A stretch of 64,000 nt of DNA from Bacillota bacterium (GTDB lineage: Bacteria > Bacillota > Clostridia > UBA1381): the NCBI GenBank assembly GCA_029007725.1, contig JAQXIJ010000061.1, positions 1 to 64,000 of the forward strand, in the 5' to 3' direction. Below, in pieces: positions 1 to 7,820 of the stretch. The first letter of the stretch is position 1. Each line of letters starts with the position of its first letter. Under the pieces are notes generated by a model. The model worked only from the letters and a program-made list of their open reading frames with translations, had not been told where the DNA came from and searched no databases. Made by a program: the position numbers and the translations under genes.

Positions 1-14
1 AGGTGGTGAGTTCT

Positions 15-281
15 GTGGAAATTACAGACATCAGAGTAAAAAAGATTGCAAGTGACGGAAAAATGAAAGCAGTTGTATCAGTGACTTTTGACAATGAATT
101 TGTAGTTCATGACATTAAGATTATTGAAGGTCAGGAAAAGCTGTTTACGGCAATGCCGTCAAGGAGAACTCCTGACAATGAGTTTAAAGATATCGCTCAT
201 CCAATCAATTCACAAATGCGCGATAAGCTCGAAAAAGCAATAATTGCCAAATACGAAGAAGCAATTCTTGCTGAGGAATAA
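15..281 (+). CDS. spoVG: SpoVG family regulator
   Basis: SpoVG is a small nucleic-acid-binding regulator with roles in sporulation and septation in Firmicutes. The 88-residue product begins [11 protein letters not shown] and carries the family signature [11 protein letters not shown] near residues 47-57, followed by a charged C-terminal helix. I chose the GTG at 15 as the start because AGGTGG at 1-6 then lies 8 nt upstream and the protein begins where family members begin. The in-frame GTG codons at 3 and 6 overlap that ribosome site. The upstream promoter lies outside the window. A decayed insertion sequence follows about 20 nt after the stop. Confidence 0.95.
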   Translation: MEITDIRVKKIASDGKMKAVVSVTFDNEFVVHDIKIIEGQEKLFTAMPSRRTPDNEFKDIAHPINSQMRDKLEKAIIAKYEEAILAEE

Positions 282-337
282 AAAATACCGATGCGCAAAT
301 TTGAACAGAACCAGTAAAAACGTACAATAGAAAATAC

Positions 338-376
338 CCTCCTATGGTAGAAAATAATATAAACTGCCATAGGAGG
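338..376 (+). promoter_or_regulatory. Hairpin sequestering the IS orfA ribosome site
   Basis: CCTCCTATGG (338-347) and CCATAGGAGG (367-376) form a perfect 10-bp inverted repeat. Its 3' arm contains the AGGAGG ribosome site of orfA (ATG 384). Such structures are known in several insertion sequences, where they stop read-through transcripts from making transposase. Confidence 0.65.
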
Positions 377-383
377 ATTTTTT

Positions 384-831
384 ATGCCAAGAAAATACAG
401 ACATATCAAGAAGTATGAAAAAGAGATAGTAGAGTTAAAATCGCAAGGTTTAACATTACGGGCCATTGGAGAAAAGCTGGGTTTTAGTCTGGAACAGGGA
501 AAAGAATTTTTCAAATGAAAAGAAAAAATAAAAGAAAGCTTTGCGGCAGGAATAGGATTAAAACAAAGAGGATGACCGCCGAAAGAGCAAATAAAAATGG
601 GTTACGTATATTTCATATATCAAAATAGATCAAGGAGTGTTGTACTTAATGACAATACTTTAGATAAAAACTTCTTTTCGATTCTCAAGACATAATGTAT
701 TTATCGTACCAGGCTTGAGACTTATGAAGATGCACGTATATTCATAGATGCCTATATCCATTTTTACAATAACTAAAGAATTAAACTAAAACAAAACAGG
801 CTTCGCTCGAAAAATGAAGTCAGTATGCTAT
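384..831 (+). pseudogene. IS3-family transposase orfA/orfB remnant
   Basis: Translation from ATG 384 gives MPRKYRHIKKYEKEIVELKS and then TLRAIGEKLGF, the N-terminal helix-turn-helix of IS3-family OrfA, and ends at TGA 516-518. A shifted frame continues with AAGIGLKQRG, typical of the OrfA tail. From about 649 an interrupted frame reads DNTLDKNFFSILKT, stop, CIYRTRLETYEDARIFIDAY, FYNN, stop, RIKLK. This matches the C-terminal end of the OrfB DDE integrase core, where the last catalytic Glu (expected just after ILKT) is replaced by a stop. The central DD part is deleted. The gene is non-functional. Confidence 0.8.
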
Positions 832-915
832 TTAAATTTAATATCGCTTGCCATAGTTTTTTTACTGTCTGCACGAACTGGGGCAGTTAATTGTTGCACC
901 GGTATTTTTTTATTG

Positions 916-1329
916 TTATAATGCAATGACAAGTGTTCCGACCGTTATAAAAACGCAGCCTATTATTGTTTTCGGCTCGGCCTTTTCGCCGAGAATTAAG
1001 AATGCAAAAATCATTGAAATAACAACACTTAGTTTGTCGATGGGAACTACCTTTGATGCCTGACCGGTCTGCAGCGCCTTGAAATAAAAAAGCCATGACA
1101 AACCGGTGGCGATTCCGGACAGAATCAGAAAAAGCCAACTTTTTTTTGTTATATCACCTATTTCGGTATGATTTCCTGTTAAAAAGACGATTCCCCATGC
1201 CATTATAAGTACTACTACGGTTCGTATGGCTGTTGCAAGATTGGAATTTACGTTATCTATTCCAAGCTTTGCGAGTACAGATACAGCCGCTGCAAAAACG
1301 GCGGATAACACAGCATATACAATCCACAT
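916..1329 (-). CDS. Half-size EamA/DMT-family transporter
   Basis: This 137-residue membrane protein has one EamA (drug/metabolite transporter) repeat of about four to five hydrophobic segments instead of the usual two. Recognisable stretches are SVLAKLGIDNVNSNLATAIR, GLSWLFYFKALQTG and VPIDKLSVVISMIFAFLILG. Single-repeat members are thought to act as dimers; the substrate is unknown. The ATG at 1329 is chosen because GGGAGG lies 8 nt upstream; the GTG nine bases earlier overlaps that ribosome site. The stop lies about 25 bp from the right end of the decayed IS element. Confidence 0.85.
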   Translation of the reverse strand: MWIVYAVLSAVFAAAVSVLAKLGIDNVNSNLATAIRTVVVLIMAWGIVFLTGNHTEIGDITKKSWLFLILSGIATGLSWLFYFKALQTGQASKVVPIDKLSVVISMIFAFLILGEKAEPKTIIGCVFITVGTLVIAL

Positions 1330-1387
1330 AATATTCACCTCCCAAAAACTATTTTATAACTTTTTTTGATTTAATGCAATAAATATG

Positions 1388-1416
1388 TTGCAAAAACATG
1401 ATAAATGTTATATAAT
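1388..1416 (+). promoter_or_regulatory. Sigma-A promoter of the FMN riboswitch/ribU unit
   Basis: TTGCAA (1388-1393) and TATAAT (1411-1416) are separated by 17 bp, just upstream of the FMN aptamer. Confidence 0.8.
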
Positions 1417-1423
1417 ATAGGTA

Positions 1424-1534
1424 ATCTTCGTGGCAGGGTGTGAGTCCCTACCGGTGGTTACAGTCCACGAGCAGCAATGCAGATTCGGTGTAATTCCGAA
1501 ACCGACGGTATAGTCCGGATGAAAGAAGAAAACC
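1424..1534 (+). promoter_or_regulatory. FMN riboswitch (RFN element)
   Basis: The segment carries the conserved RFN blocks in order: ATCTTCGTGGCAGGGTG, TCCCTACCGGTGGTTACAGT, CGAGC, GATTCGGTGTAATTCCGAA, ACCGACGGTATAGTCCGGAT and GAAAGAAGA. The first and last blocks close the P1 helix. FMN binding is expected to favour the terminator just downstream and so lower riboflavin uptake through ribU. Confidence 0.97.
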
Positions 1535-1548
1535 ATATGTGTTTTTTA

Positions 1549-1580
1549 GTCCGAAGCGCTTGCTTCGGATTTTTTATTTT
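1549..1580 (+). terminator. Expression-platform terminator of the FMN riboswitch
   Basis: TCCGAAGC (1550-1557) pairs with GCTTCGGA (1562-1569), followed directly by a T-rich run. It ends transcription before ribU when FMN is bound. About 150 nt without other recognised features separate it from the ribU start. Confidence 0.9.
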
Positions 1581-1729
1581 AAAAATACATAAGAGTCACC
1601 GGTCAGGAAGAAAATTTTTAGAAGATGTAACATGAAAATAAGCACTGATTCGGTTTTAAAACTTTAATTATGCCGTCTGCTTTTTCATGATGAGTCTGTG
1701 TCGCAATAGGCGGCAGAAAGGAGCTTTTT

Positions 1730-2332
1730 ATGAATTTTACTATTATGGAAAAAAACACGGTATCAAAAACAAAAACTATAACTTCGGTCGGAGTTTTATC
1801 TGCGATTGCGGCGGTACTTATGCAGATTTTGGAATTTCCTATTCCGTTTATGCCACCGTTTTTAAAGCTTGACTTTTCAAATATTCCGGCGCTGATAGGC
1901 GGATTTGCATACGGCCCGCTTGTGGGTGTTGCCGTCGTATTTGTAAAGTCGCTCCTTCATCTTTTGGTTACTACTACCGGAGGAGTGGGGGAAATAGCCG
2001 ATTTTTTGACAAGTGCTTCGATGGTTTTTACTGCATCGCTTATTTATAAGCATATGAAGACGCGCAAAAATGCACTTTTAGGCATGGCTGCAGGGATAAT
2101 TTTGATGATGGCCGTCGGTGCTGTTACAAATTATTTTATACTTATACCTTTTTATGAAAAGATTATGCCTATTGAACAGATAATTGCAGCCTGTTCTGCA
2201 GTCAACCACAAAATAAGCGGTATGTCAACGTACATTTTGTTCGGTGTTCTGCCGTTTAATCTGATAAAAGGTGTGCTGATATCTGCAATAACAATTATGA
2301 TTTACAAAAAGATTTCGAGGCTGATAAAATGA
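1730..2332 (+). CDS. ribU: Riboflavin ECF transporter S component RibU
   Basis: RibU is the substrate-binding membrane subunit of an energy-coupling-factor transporter for riboflavin; it works with the shared EcfA/EcfA'/EcfT module, which is not in this window. The 200-residue protein has about six hydrophobic segments and the S-component signature FPIPFMPPFLKLDFSNIPAL near residues 43-62, followed by GFAYGPLVGV. AAAGGAG lies 7 nt before ATG 1730. The upstream FMN riboswitch agrees with the assignment. Its 3' end overlaps comF by 4 nt (ATGA). Confidence 0.95.
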   Translation: MNFTIMEKNTVSKTKTITSVGVLSAIAAVLMQILEFPIPFMPPFLKLDFSNIPALIGGFAYGPLVGVAVVFVKSLLHLLVTTTGGVGEIADFLTSASMVFTASLIYKHMKTRKNALLGMAAGIILMMAVGAVTNYFILIPFYEKIMPIEQIIAACSAVNHKISGMSTYILFGVLPFNLIKGVLISAITIMIYKKISRLIK

Positions 2333-3015
2333 TATTCGGAAGAAAAAAGCTGTGTATTTTCTGTGGAAGATGCCTCAGTTATGAGCTTATGCACACGGTG
2401 TATAAGGGTATAGGAATATGCAGCGAATGTTACAGCGACTTGCTGACAACCAAAGATAAGAGCTTTGAAGGACGGGAACATATAAAAATGCTGCTTGCGC
2501 CGTTTTTCTATTACGGCAGTATGCGCAGAGTTGTAAGAAAATTTAAGTTTTCAGACCAGGAACTTTACGGAGAGTTGCTCGGGAAAATGCTATCCGAAGA
2601 ACTTTCTGTACATAAATGGATTTCGGAGTATGACTGTATTATTCCGGTTCCACTGCATGAAAACAGGCTGAAGGAAAGGGAATATAATCAGTCGGAAATT
2701 TTATCGCACGCGATTTCAAAGGATTTTAGAGTGTCAGTTTGCGAAGACTATCTGATGCGTGTAAAGGATACCCAGCGACAAAGCTCGCTTAAAGGTATAG
2801 ATAGAAAGGAAAATGTAAAAAACGCATTTTATGCCGATAAAAAAAATGTGATGGGAAAGCGGATTATTTTAATAGACGATATTTATACTATGGGTGAGAC
2901 TATAGATGCTTGTGCAAAAGAGCTTAAAGCTAAGGTAGCAAAGGACGTACTGGCGATAACTCTATGCAAAACGCCGCAAAAGGAAATCAACGAATATTTT
3001 GATTTAATACATTAA
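2329..3015 (+). CDS. comF: ComF family phosphoribosyltransferase-like protein
   Basis: ComF proteins take part in DNA uptake in naturally competent bacteria, probably handling incoming single strands. The 228-residue product starts with a zinc-finger-like N-terminus (CIFCGRC near residues 10-16 and CSECY near 37-41). It then has a type I phosphoribosyltransferase domain with IILIDDIYTMGETIDAC near residues 182-198. QREYNQSE-like and RQSSLKG segments also fit the family. The start overlaps the ribU stop, so it is probably translationally coupled to it. Competence is not proven, but dprA is also present at about 31 kb. Confidence 0.88.
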   Translation: MIFGRKKLCIFCGRCLSYELMHTVYKGIGICSECYSDLLTTKDKSFEGREHIKMLLAPFFYYGSMRRVVRKFKFSDQELYGELLGKMLSEELSVHKWISEYDCIIPVPLHENRLKEREYNQSEILSHAISKDFRVSVCEDYLMRVKDTQRQSSLKGIDRKENVKNAFYADKKNVMGKRIILIDDIYTMGETIDACAKELKAKVAKDVLAITLCKTPQKEINEYFDLIH

Positions 3016-3046
3016 AAAGCGAGATGCATTTTGCACCTCGCTTTTA
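3013..3046. terminator. Bidirectional terminator between comF and the minus-strand operon
   Basis: AAAAGCGAG and CTCGCTTTT form a symmetric stem with a short inner stem TGCA/TGCA. A-tracts and T-tracts on both sides let it serve comF (plus) and the minus-strand gene ending at 3047. Confidence 0.85.
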
Positions 3047-3700
3047 CTATTTTTTTATGTTAAGTATAATTCCGAGCGCTATCGAAAGGCTGGCTGCCAT
3101 AATAACCTGATATTCGGCAGGGAGCATGAATGTTATTGTATGCGCCGGAATCCAGAAAAGCGGAATGGTTTTGAACAGCGTGAAACTGACAAAGCCCGAC
3201 CAATCAACCGCCGATACAACATTGGAAACTGAGCAATGGCTTTTTTTTGCTTTAAGCTCAAGCAATTTGTCGGTACATTTGTGAAATGCCATAAATGTCG
3301 GTCCGAAGGACAGATTCATTATCGCACTGGTATAAAACGCTTTCAAGAACAATGCGGCAATCGGAGGACAGTTCTGACCCGGTAGAACATGTTGTTCAAT
3401 AAGCCCTATGACTGCAAACGTATAGCTTTTCATCATAAAGGTTATAGCAATTCCGATAAGTCCCCATATAAGTGCGCGTAGACCTATGTAGTCGGGAAGA
3501 AGCCAGGATTTTTTTGCCAATCTTGCCGCAATAAGTTCGCCGACGGTTGCAAGCAGACCGAATTTTATGAATCCCATAATAAACGGATGAGTTGACGATA
3601 GGGATTTAAAAATTTCGCGCGACTGTGGGACAATAAGAATCAGAGCGAAAAGGGAAATTATCATAAAACTGACAATTCCTATCCCAATATTTTTTTTCAT
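3047..3700 (-). CDS. Polytopic membrane protein, Mpv17/PMP22-like
   Basis: This 217-residue protein has about six hydrophobic segments. The motifs FIKFGLLATVGELIAARLAK, MNLSFGPTFMAFHKCTD and FKTIPLFWIPAHTITFMLP resemble bacterial proteins annotated as Mpv17/PMP22-like; that link comes from memory of the family and is moderate. Function is unknown. An AGGAGGG ribosome site lies ahead of ATG 3700. It starts 21 nt after the ACT gene, so it may be the last gene of the T-box operon. Confidence 0.6.
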   Translation of the reverse strand: MKKNIGIGIVSFMIISLFALILIVPQSREIFKSLSSTHPFIMGFIKFGLLATVGELIAARLAKKSWLLPDYIGLRALIWGLIGIAITFMMKSYTFAVIGLIEQHVLPGQNCPPIAALFLKAFYTSAIMNLSFGPTFMAFHKCTDKLLELKAKKSHCSVSNVVSAVDWSGFVSFTLFKTIPLFWIPAHTITFMLPAEYQVIMAASLSIALGIILNIKK

Positions 3701-3721
3701 GTGTACCCTCCTAAAAATTTT

Positions 3722-4153
3722 TTACAGTCTGTATATTTCTTTTGCTTCAACTGTGCTGATTCCGGCATTATCGAGCGCCTTTACTGCACTGTCGGTATCG
3801 GAAACTTTGACAACCATCAGCGCTTTTTTGCTGACAGTTGCGACAAAGGCATACATATAGTCAACATTAATGTTGTTTAAAACAAAGACAGAGAGCACCT
3901 TTGCAAGTCCGCCCGGTGTGTCATCCATTGCTACCGCCAGCACATTGGTGATTTTAACCACTACGCCGATATCTTTGAGAACACCTGCGGCTTTCTCTGG
4001 TTTATTTACAATCAGTCTTAAAATGCCGTATTCCGATGTGTCGGCAAGTGACAGTGCGCTTATGTCGATGTCATTTTTGCCAAGAGCGTCAATTATTGCT
4101 GCCAAACGTCCGGGCTTGTTTTCAATAAAAACGGAAATTTGTTTAATTAACAT
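3722..4153 (-). CDS. Tandem ACT-domain protein
   Basis: The 143-residue protein consists of two ACT repeats. The first starts ISVFIENKPGRLAAIIDALG and the second begins LAVAMDDTPGGLAKVLSVF. ACT domains bind amino acids and act as allosteric sensors. In Clostridia and Deltaproteobacteria such proteins commonly sit beside paaK and ior genes, as here, which suggests sensing of an aromatic amino acid. ATG 4153 is chosen because AAGGAG lies 8 nt upstream; the GTG at 4162 overlaps that site. It begins 12 nt after the paaK stop. Confidence 0.9.
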   Translation of the reverse strand: MLIKQISVFIENKPGRLAAIIDALGKNDIDISALSLADTSEYGILRLIVNKPEKAAGVLKDIGVVVKITNVLAVAMDDTPGGLAKVLSVFVLNNINVDYMYAFVATVSKKALMVVKVSDTDSAVKALDNAGISTVEAKEIYRL

Positions 4154-4165
4154 AGCAATCACTCC

Positions 4166-5467
4166 TTACAGCTTTCTCTTATCTATAACTCTTTTTGCTT
4201 TACCTTCGCTTCGCTCTATGGACTTGGGATTTACAAGATGAACCTTTGCGCCGATACCCAAAACCTCGCGGAGCTTTGACGTTATCATTTTTTCTGTTTT
4301 GTCTACAGATTTGACATCGTCTGCGAACAGAGCTTCGTTCATTTCAACATTAATGTCAAATGTGTCGTTGTTGTTCACTCTGTCAACAATAATCTGGTAG
4401 TTCGGCGTTACGTCGCCGCCTACTTTCAAAAGAACTTCTTCAATTTGCGACGGGAAGACATTGACACCGCGGATTATAAGCATATCGTCGCTTCTTCCGT
4501 GTGGTTTATGCATTCTTATATGTGTTCTGCCGCATTTGCACGGTTCATAAATCAGTGAACACATATCGCGCGTGCGGTATCGGATAAGCGGAAAACCTTC
4601 TTTGTTAAGCGTTGTAAACACAAGTTCTCCAAAACTTCCGTCGGGCAAAACCTCGCCTGTCTCTGGGTCAATAATTTCGGCAATGAACATATCTTCGCAT
4701 ATGTGCATGCCTGCCTGGCACTCACATTCGTACGAAACACCCGGACCCATTATTTCTGACAGGCCGTATATGTCATATGCCTTAATATTAAGACCTTTTT
4801 CGATAGCTATTCGCATATCCTCTGTCCACGGCTCTGCACCGAAAATGCCGACTCTCAGCTTGAGTTGATCCTTTACTCCCATTTCCTCAATAGTTTCGGA
4901 AAGATACATTGCATAGGACGGGGTACAGCACAGAACAGTTGCGCCGAAGTCTATCATGGTCTGAATCTGGTTATGGGTGTTGCCTGCGGAAATCGGAATA
5001 ACGGTTGCACCGACCCTTTCAGCTCCGTAATGCGCTCCCAAACCACCAGTAAACAGACCATAGCCAAAGGAAACCTGTATAAAATCTTTTGGACCGACGC
5101 CGATTGCAGTGAACATTCTTGCAAGGCTGTCTGCCCAATTATCAATATCGTTTTTTGTATATCCGACAACAATTTTTTTGCCGGTAGTTCCGCTTGAAGC
5201 GTGAACGCGCACAATATTTTCGAGTGGTTCTGCAAAAAGTCCGTACGGGTAGTAGTCGCGCAAATCCTGCTTATATGAAAACGGAAGTTTTTTAAGGTCG
5301 TCTACCGAGTGAATGTCGGACGGTTGTAAGCCTTGGTCGTCCATGCGCTTTCTGAAACATTCAACTTTGTCGTACATTCTGTTTACCTGTTTTATGAGTC
5401 TTTCACTTTGCAGCTTTCTCAGCTCTTCACGAGGCATCGATTCAATTTCGGGTTGCCACATTGCCAT
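4166..5467 (-). CDS. paaK: Phenylacetate-CoA ligase
   Basis: This ANL-superfamily ligase (433 residues, usual length) activates phenylacetate or related aryl acids to the CoA thioester using ATP. The P-loop-like motif [15 protein letters not shown] lies near residues 90-104. [15 protein letters not shown] (A5 region), LIRYRTRDM (A7 region) and the C-terminal [20 protein letters not shown] follow. An AAGGAGGT ribosome site precedes ATG 5467. Placed behind iorA and iorB in a T-box-controlled operon, it most likely feeds aryl-CoA to the oxidoreductase, or uses its product in the reverse direction. Confidence 0.95.
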   Translation of the reverse strand: MAMWQPEIESMPREELRKLQSERLIKQVNRMYDKVECFRKRMDDQGLQPSDIHSVDDLKKLPFSYKQDLRDYYPYGLFAEPLENIVRVHASSGTTGKKIVVGYTKNDIDNWADSLARMFTAIGVGPKDFIQVSFGYGLFTGGLGAHYGAERVGATVIPISAGNTHNQIQTMIDFGATVLCCTPSYAMYLSETIEEMGVKDQLKLRVGIFGAEPWTEDMRIAIEKGLNIKAYDIYGLSEIMGPGVSYECECQAGMHICEDMFIAEIIDPETGEVLPDGSFGELVFTTLNKEGFPLIRYRTRDMCSLIYEPCKCGRTHIRMHKPHGRSDDMLIIRGVNVFPSQIEEVLLKVGGDVTPNYQIIVDRVNNNDTFDINVEMNEALFADDVKSVDKTEKMITSKLREVLGIGAKVHLVNPKSIERSEGKAKRVIDKRKL

Positions 5468-5495
5468 ATTTATACCTCCTTATGTATATGAGTGA

Positions 5496-6065
5496 TTACT
5501 TTAAATTATATCCGAGCTCAAATGCTTTTAAATTAACGTCAAGGAATTTCGGCGGTACCGTGGTCGTTATTGTTTCAACCCACTTTTCGTACGGAATGTC
5601 GGTTCTTTTTGCCATAACGCCTATGAGTACAACGTTTACCGCCTTGAAGTTTCCGGCTTTTTCAGCCATGGTGAGTGCATCTACCGGAATAACGTCAATT
5701 TTTTCGGCAAGCTTGTCTTTTATGTCCGCGGGGTACGAGCATGCGCCTGTGATAACCGGCATAGGTGCGATTTCCTGTGTGTTTACAATCATTTTGCCGC
5801 CCTTTTTCAAATATGGCATTGCACGGTATGCCTCGAGCATCTCGAATGCAAGGATTATATCCGCTTCGCCGCGGTCTATTATCGGCGAGTATACCTTGTC
5901 GCCGTATTTTACATAGGTAACAACGCTTCCACCCCGCTGGCTCATTCCGTGAACCTCGGAAACCTTTACATCATATCCCTCGTTTATAACCGTGTTGCCT
6001 AAAATTCTGCTGGCTAAAAGCGTTCCCTGACCGCCTACGCCGACAATCATAATTTGCTTTGTCAT
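5496..6065 (-). CDS. iorB: Indolepyruvate:ferredoxin oxidoreductase, beta subunit
   Basis: IorB is the small (gamma-domain type) subunit of indolepyruvate:ferredoxin oxidoreductase, which interconverts arylpyruvate plus CoA with aryl-acetyl-CoA, CO2 and reduced ferredoxin. The 189-residue protein begins with IMIVGVGGQGTLLASRILG and contains KVSEVHGMSQRGGSVVTYVK, both typical of 2-oxoacid oxidoreductase gamma domains. It starts 3 nt after the iorA stop, with its ribosome site inside the end of iorA. Confidence 0.95.
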   Translation of the reverse strand: MTKQIMIVGVGGQGTLLASRILGNTVINEGYDVKVSEVHGMSQRGGSVVTYVKYGDKVYSPIIDRGEADIILAFEMLEAYRAMPYLKKGGKMIVNTQEIAPMPVITGACSYPADIKDKLAEKIDVIPVDALTMAEKAGNFKAVNVVLIGVMAKRTDIPYEKWVETITTTVPPKFLDVNLKAFELGYNLK

Positions 6066-6068
6066 TTT

Positions 6069-7802
6069 TCAGCCCTCCTTTACTATTGCGTCGAACGGAC
6101 ATACATTTGTGCAAAGTCCGCAGCCGTTGCATTGTGTAAGGTCAATATTAACGCCGTCGCCTTCAGCGGTTATTGCAGGACAGCCGAGTTTCATGCACAT
6201 TTTACATTTTTTACATTTGTCCGTAACTGTGCAGTGACCTGTATATTTAACCTTTTTAAGGAGAGCACACGGACGCTGCGCAATGATTACCGATGGTTCT
6301 TCACGCGCAACCTCTTCCTTTAGAACTTTTTCAAAATTTTCAAGGTCAAACGGATCTGCAACCACAACGTGTTCAACGCCTATGCCCTTGCATAGTGTAA
6401 TAAGATTCACTTGTTTTGTTTCTTCTCCGCGGATTGTATAGCCGGTGGTGGGGTTATCCTGATGACCGGTCATGCCCGTTATTGAATTGTCAAGAATAAT
6501 CACGGTGTTGTTGCCTTTGTTGTACACAATGTCAACAAGACCGGTAATTCCGGAATGAATAAAGGTAGAATCTCCGATTACCGACACAAGTTTTTTGTTA
6601 AATTCGTCACCACGCGCCTTGGCCATACCGAGAGCGGCAGAAACCGAAGCTCCCATGCATATGGTTGTATCAACGCTTTGCAGCGGAGCAACTGCGCCTA
6701 AAGTATAGCATCCTATGTCACCTGAAACGACAAGACCGAGCTTTTTCAAAACATAGAATGTTCCTCTGTGCGGACATCCGGGGCACATAACCGGCGGACG
6801 TACCGGGATTGTTTCTTCGATTTCGACAGACGGTGAGGGGGCTTCGCTGAGAATTGCCTTTTTAATCATTGTTGGAGTATATTCTCCGAGCAGTGTGAAG
6901 ATTCCCTTGCCGATAACCTCAACGCCGAGCGATTTGCAGTGTTCTTCGATAACCGGGTCGAGTTCTTCAATTACATAAAGCTTGTCGACCTTTGCGGCAA
7001 AATCTTTTATCAGCTTTTCGGGCATTGGGTATACAAGACCGAGTTTTAGGTAGCTTGCCTTGTCACCAAGTGCTTCCTTTGCGTACATATATGAAATACC
7101 GGAGGTTATTACGCCGATTTTTTTAGAGTGCATTTCGACAGTGTTAAGGTTGGTGTTCTCAGCAAATTCCGTAAGTGCGCGAATTCTGTCCTCAACAATA
7201 ACATGGCGTTTTATGGCATTTCCTGGCATCATAACAAATTTACCGATATTTTTTTCATATGGCTTAAGCTTCACATCTTCTTTTTCGCCTATGTCAACAA
7301 GGCTCTGGGAATGTGATACACGGGTAGAAAGCCGTATAAATACCGGAGTATCAAACTCTTCTGAAAGCTCAAATGCCTGTTTGGTAAATTCTTTGCATTC
7401 AGAAGAATCCGACGGCTCAAGCATCATTATTTTTGATGCCTTGGCATAGTGACGTGAATCCTGTTCGTTCTGTGATGAATGCATGCCAGGGTCGTCTGCC
7501 ACGCAGAAAACGAGACCTCCGTTTACACCGGTGTAGCTTACTGTAAATACAGGGTCTGCCATTACGTTAAGCCCGACATGCTTCATGCATGACATACTTC
7601 TTGCACCGCCGATGGAAGCACCGATTGCAACTTCTGATGCAACCTTTTCGTTTGGTGCCCATTCCGCGTAAATATCGTCATATTTTACTATACTTTCGGT
7701 AATTTCTGTGCTTGGTGTGCCCGGATATGATGCAACCACGCGCACGCCGGCTTCATATGCGCCCTGTGCAACGGCTGCATTGCCCAACATTAGTTTTTTC
7801 AT
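6069..7802 (-). CDS. iorA: Indolepyruvate:ferredoxin oxidoreductase, alpha subunit
   Basis: IorA carries the pyrimidine and thiamine-diphosphate domains plus a ferredoxin module. In the 577-residue protein the N-terminal domain includes SYPGTPSTEITES near residue 25. MCPGCPHRG near 342 and the TPP-binding parts GDIGCYTLG and VIGDSTFIHSGITGLVD follow. Two cluster motifs lie near the C-terminus: CKKCKMCMKLGCP and CNGCGLCTNVCP, for two [4Fe-4S] clusters. The enzyme is oxygen-sensitive and needs ferredoxin, which implies an anaerobe. It starts 18 nt after the acyl-CoA synthetase stop. Confidence 0.97.
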   Translation of the reverse strand: MKKLMLGNAAVAQGAYEAGVRVVASYPGTPSTEITESIVKYDDIYAEWAPNEKVASEVAIGASIGGARSMSCMKHVGLNVMADPVFTVSYTGVNGGLVFCVADDPGMHSSQNEQDSRHYAKASKIMMLEPSDSSECKEFTKQAFELSEEFDTPVFIRLSTRVSHSQSLVDIGEKEDVKLKPYEKNIGKFVMMPGNAIKRHVIVEDRIRALTEFAENTNLNTVEMHSKKIGVITSGISYMYAKEALGDKASYLKLGLVYPMPEKLIKDFAAKVDKLYVIEELDPVIEEHCKSLGVEVIGKGIFTLLGEYTPTMIKKAILSEAPSPSVEIEETIPVRPPVMCPGCPHRGTFYVLKKLGLVVSGDIGCYTLGAVAPLQSVDTTICMGASVSAALGMAKARGDEFNKKLVSVIGDSTFIHSGITGLVDIVYNKGNNTVIILDNSITGMTGHQDNPTTGYTIRGEETKQVNLITLCKGIGVEHVVVADPFDLENFEKVLKEEVAREEPSVIIAQRPCALLKKVKYTGHCTVTDKCKKCKMCMKLGCPAITAEGDGVNIDLTQCNGCGLCTNVCPFDAIVKEG

Positions 7803-7820
7803 AGTTGTTTCCTTTCTTTT

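Larger units (their letters stand above)
302..890 (+). mobile_element. Decayed IS3-family element with both ends
   Basis: The left end TGAACAGAACCAGT (302-315) and the right end ACTGGGGCAGTTAA (877-890) are imperfect inverted repeats of the kind bounding IS3-family elements. Between them lie a truncated orfA and the 3' part of orfB with stops and frameshifts. At about 590 bp the copy is roughly half the usual length, so the middle is deleted. No matching 3-bp target duplication is visible (ATT on the left, TTG on the right). The same left end recurs alone at 39371-39384. Confidence 0.75.
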
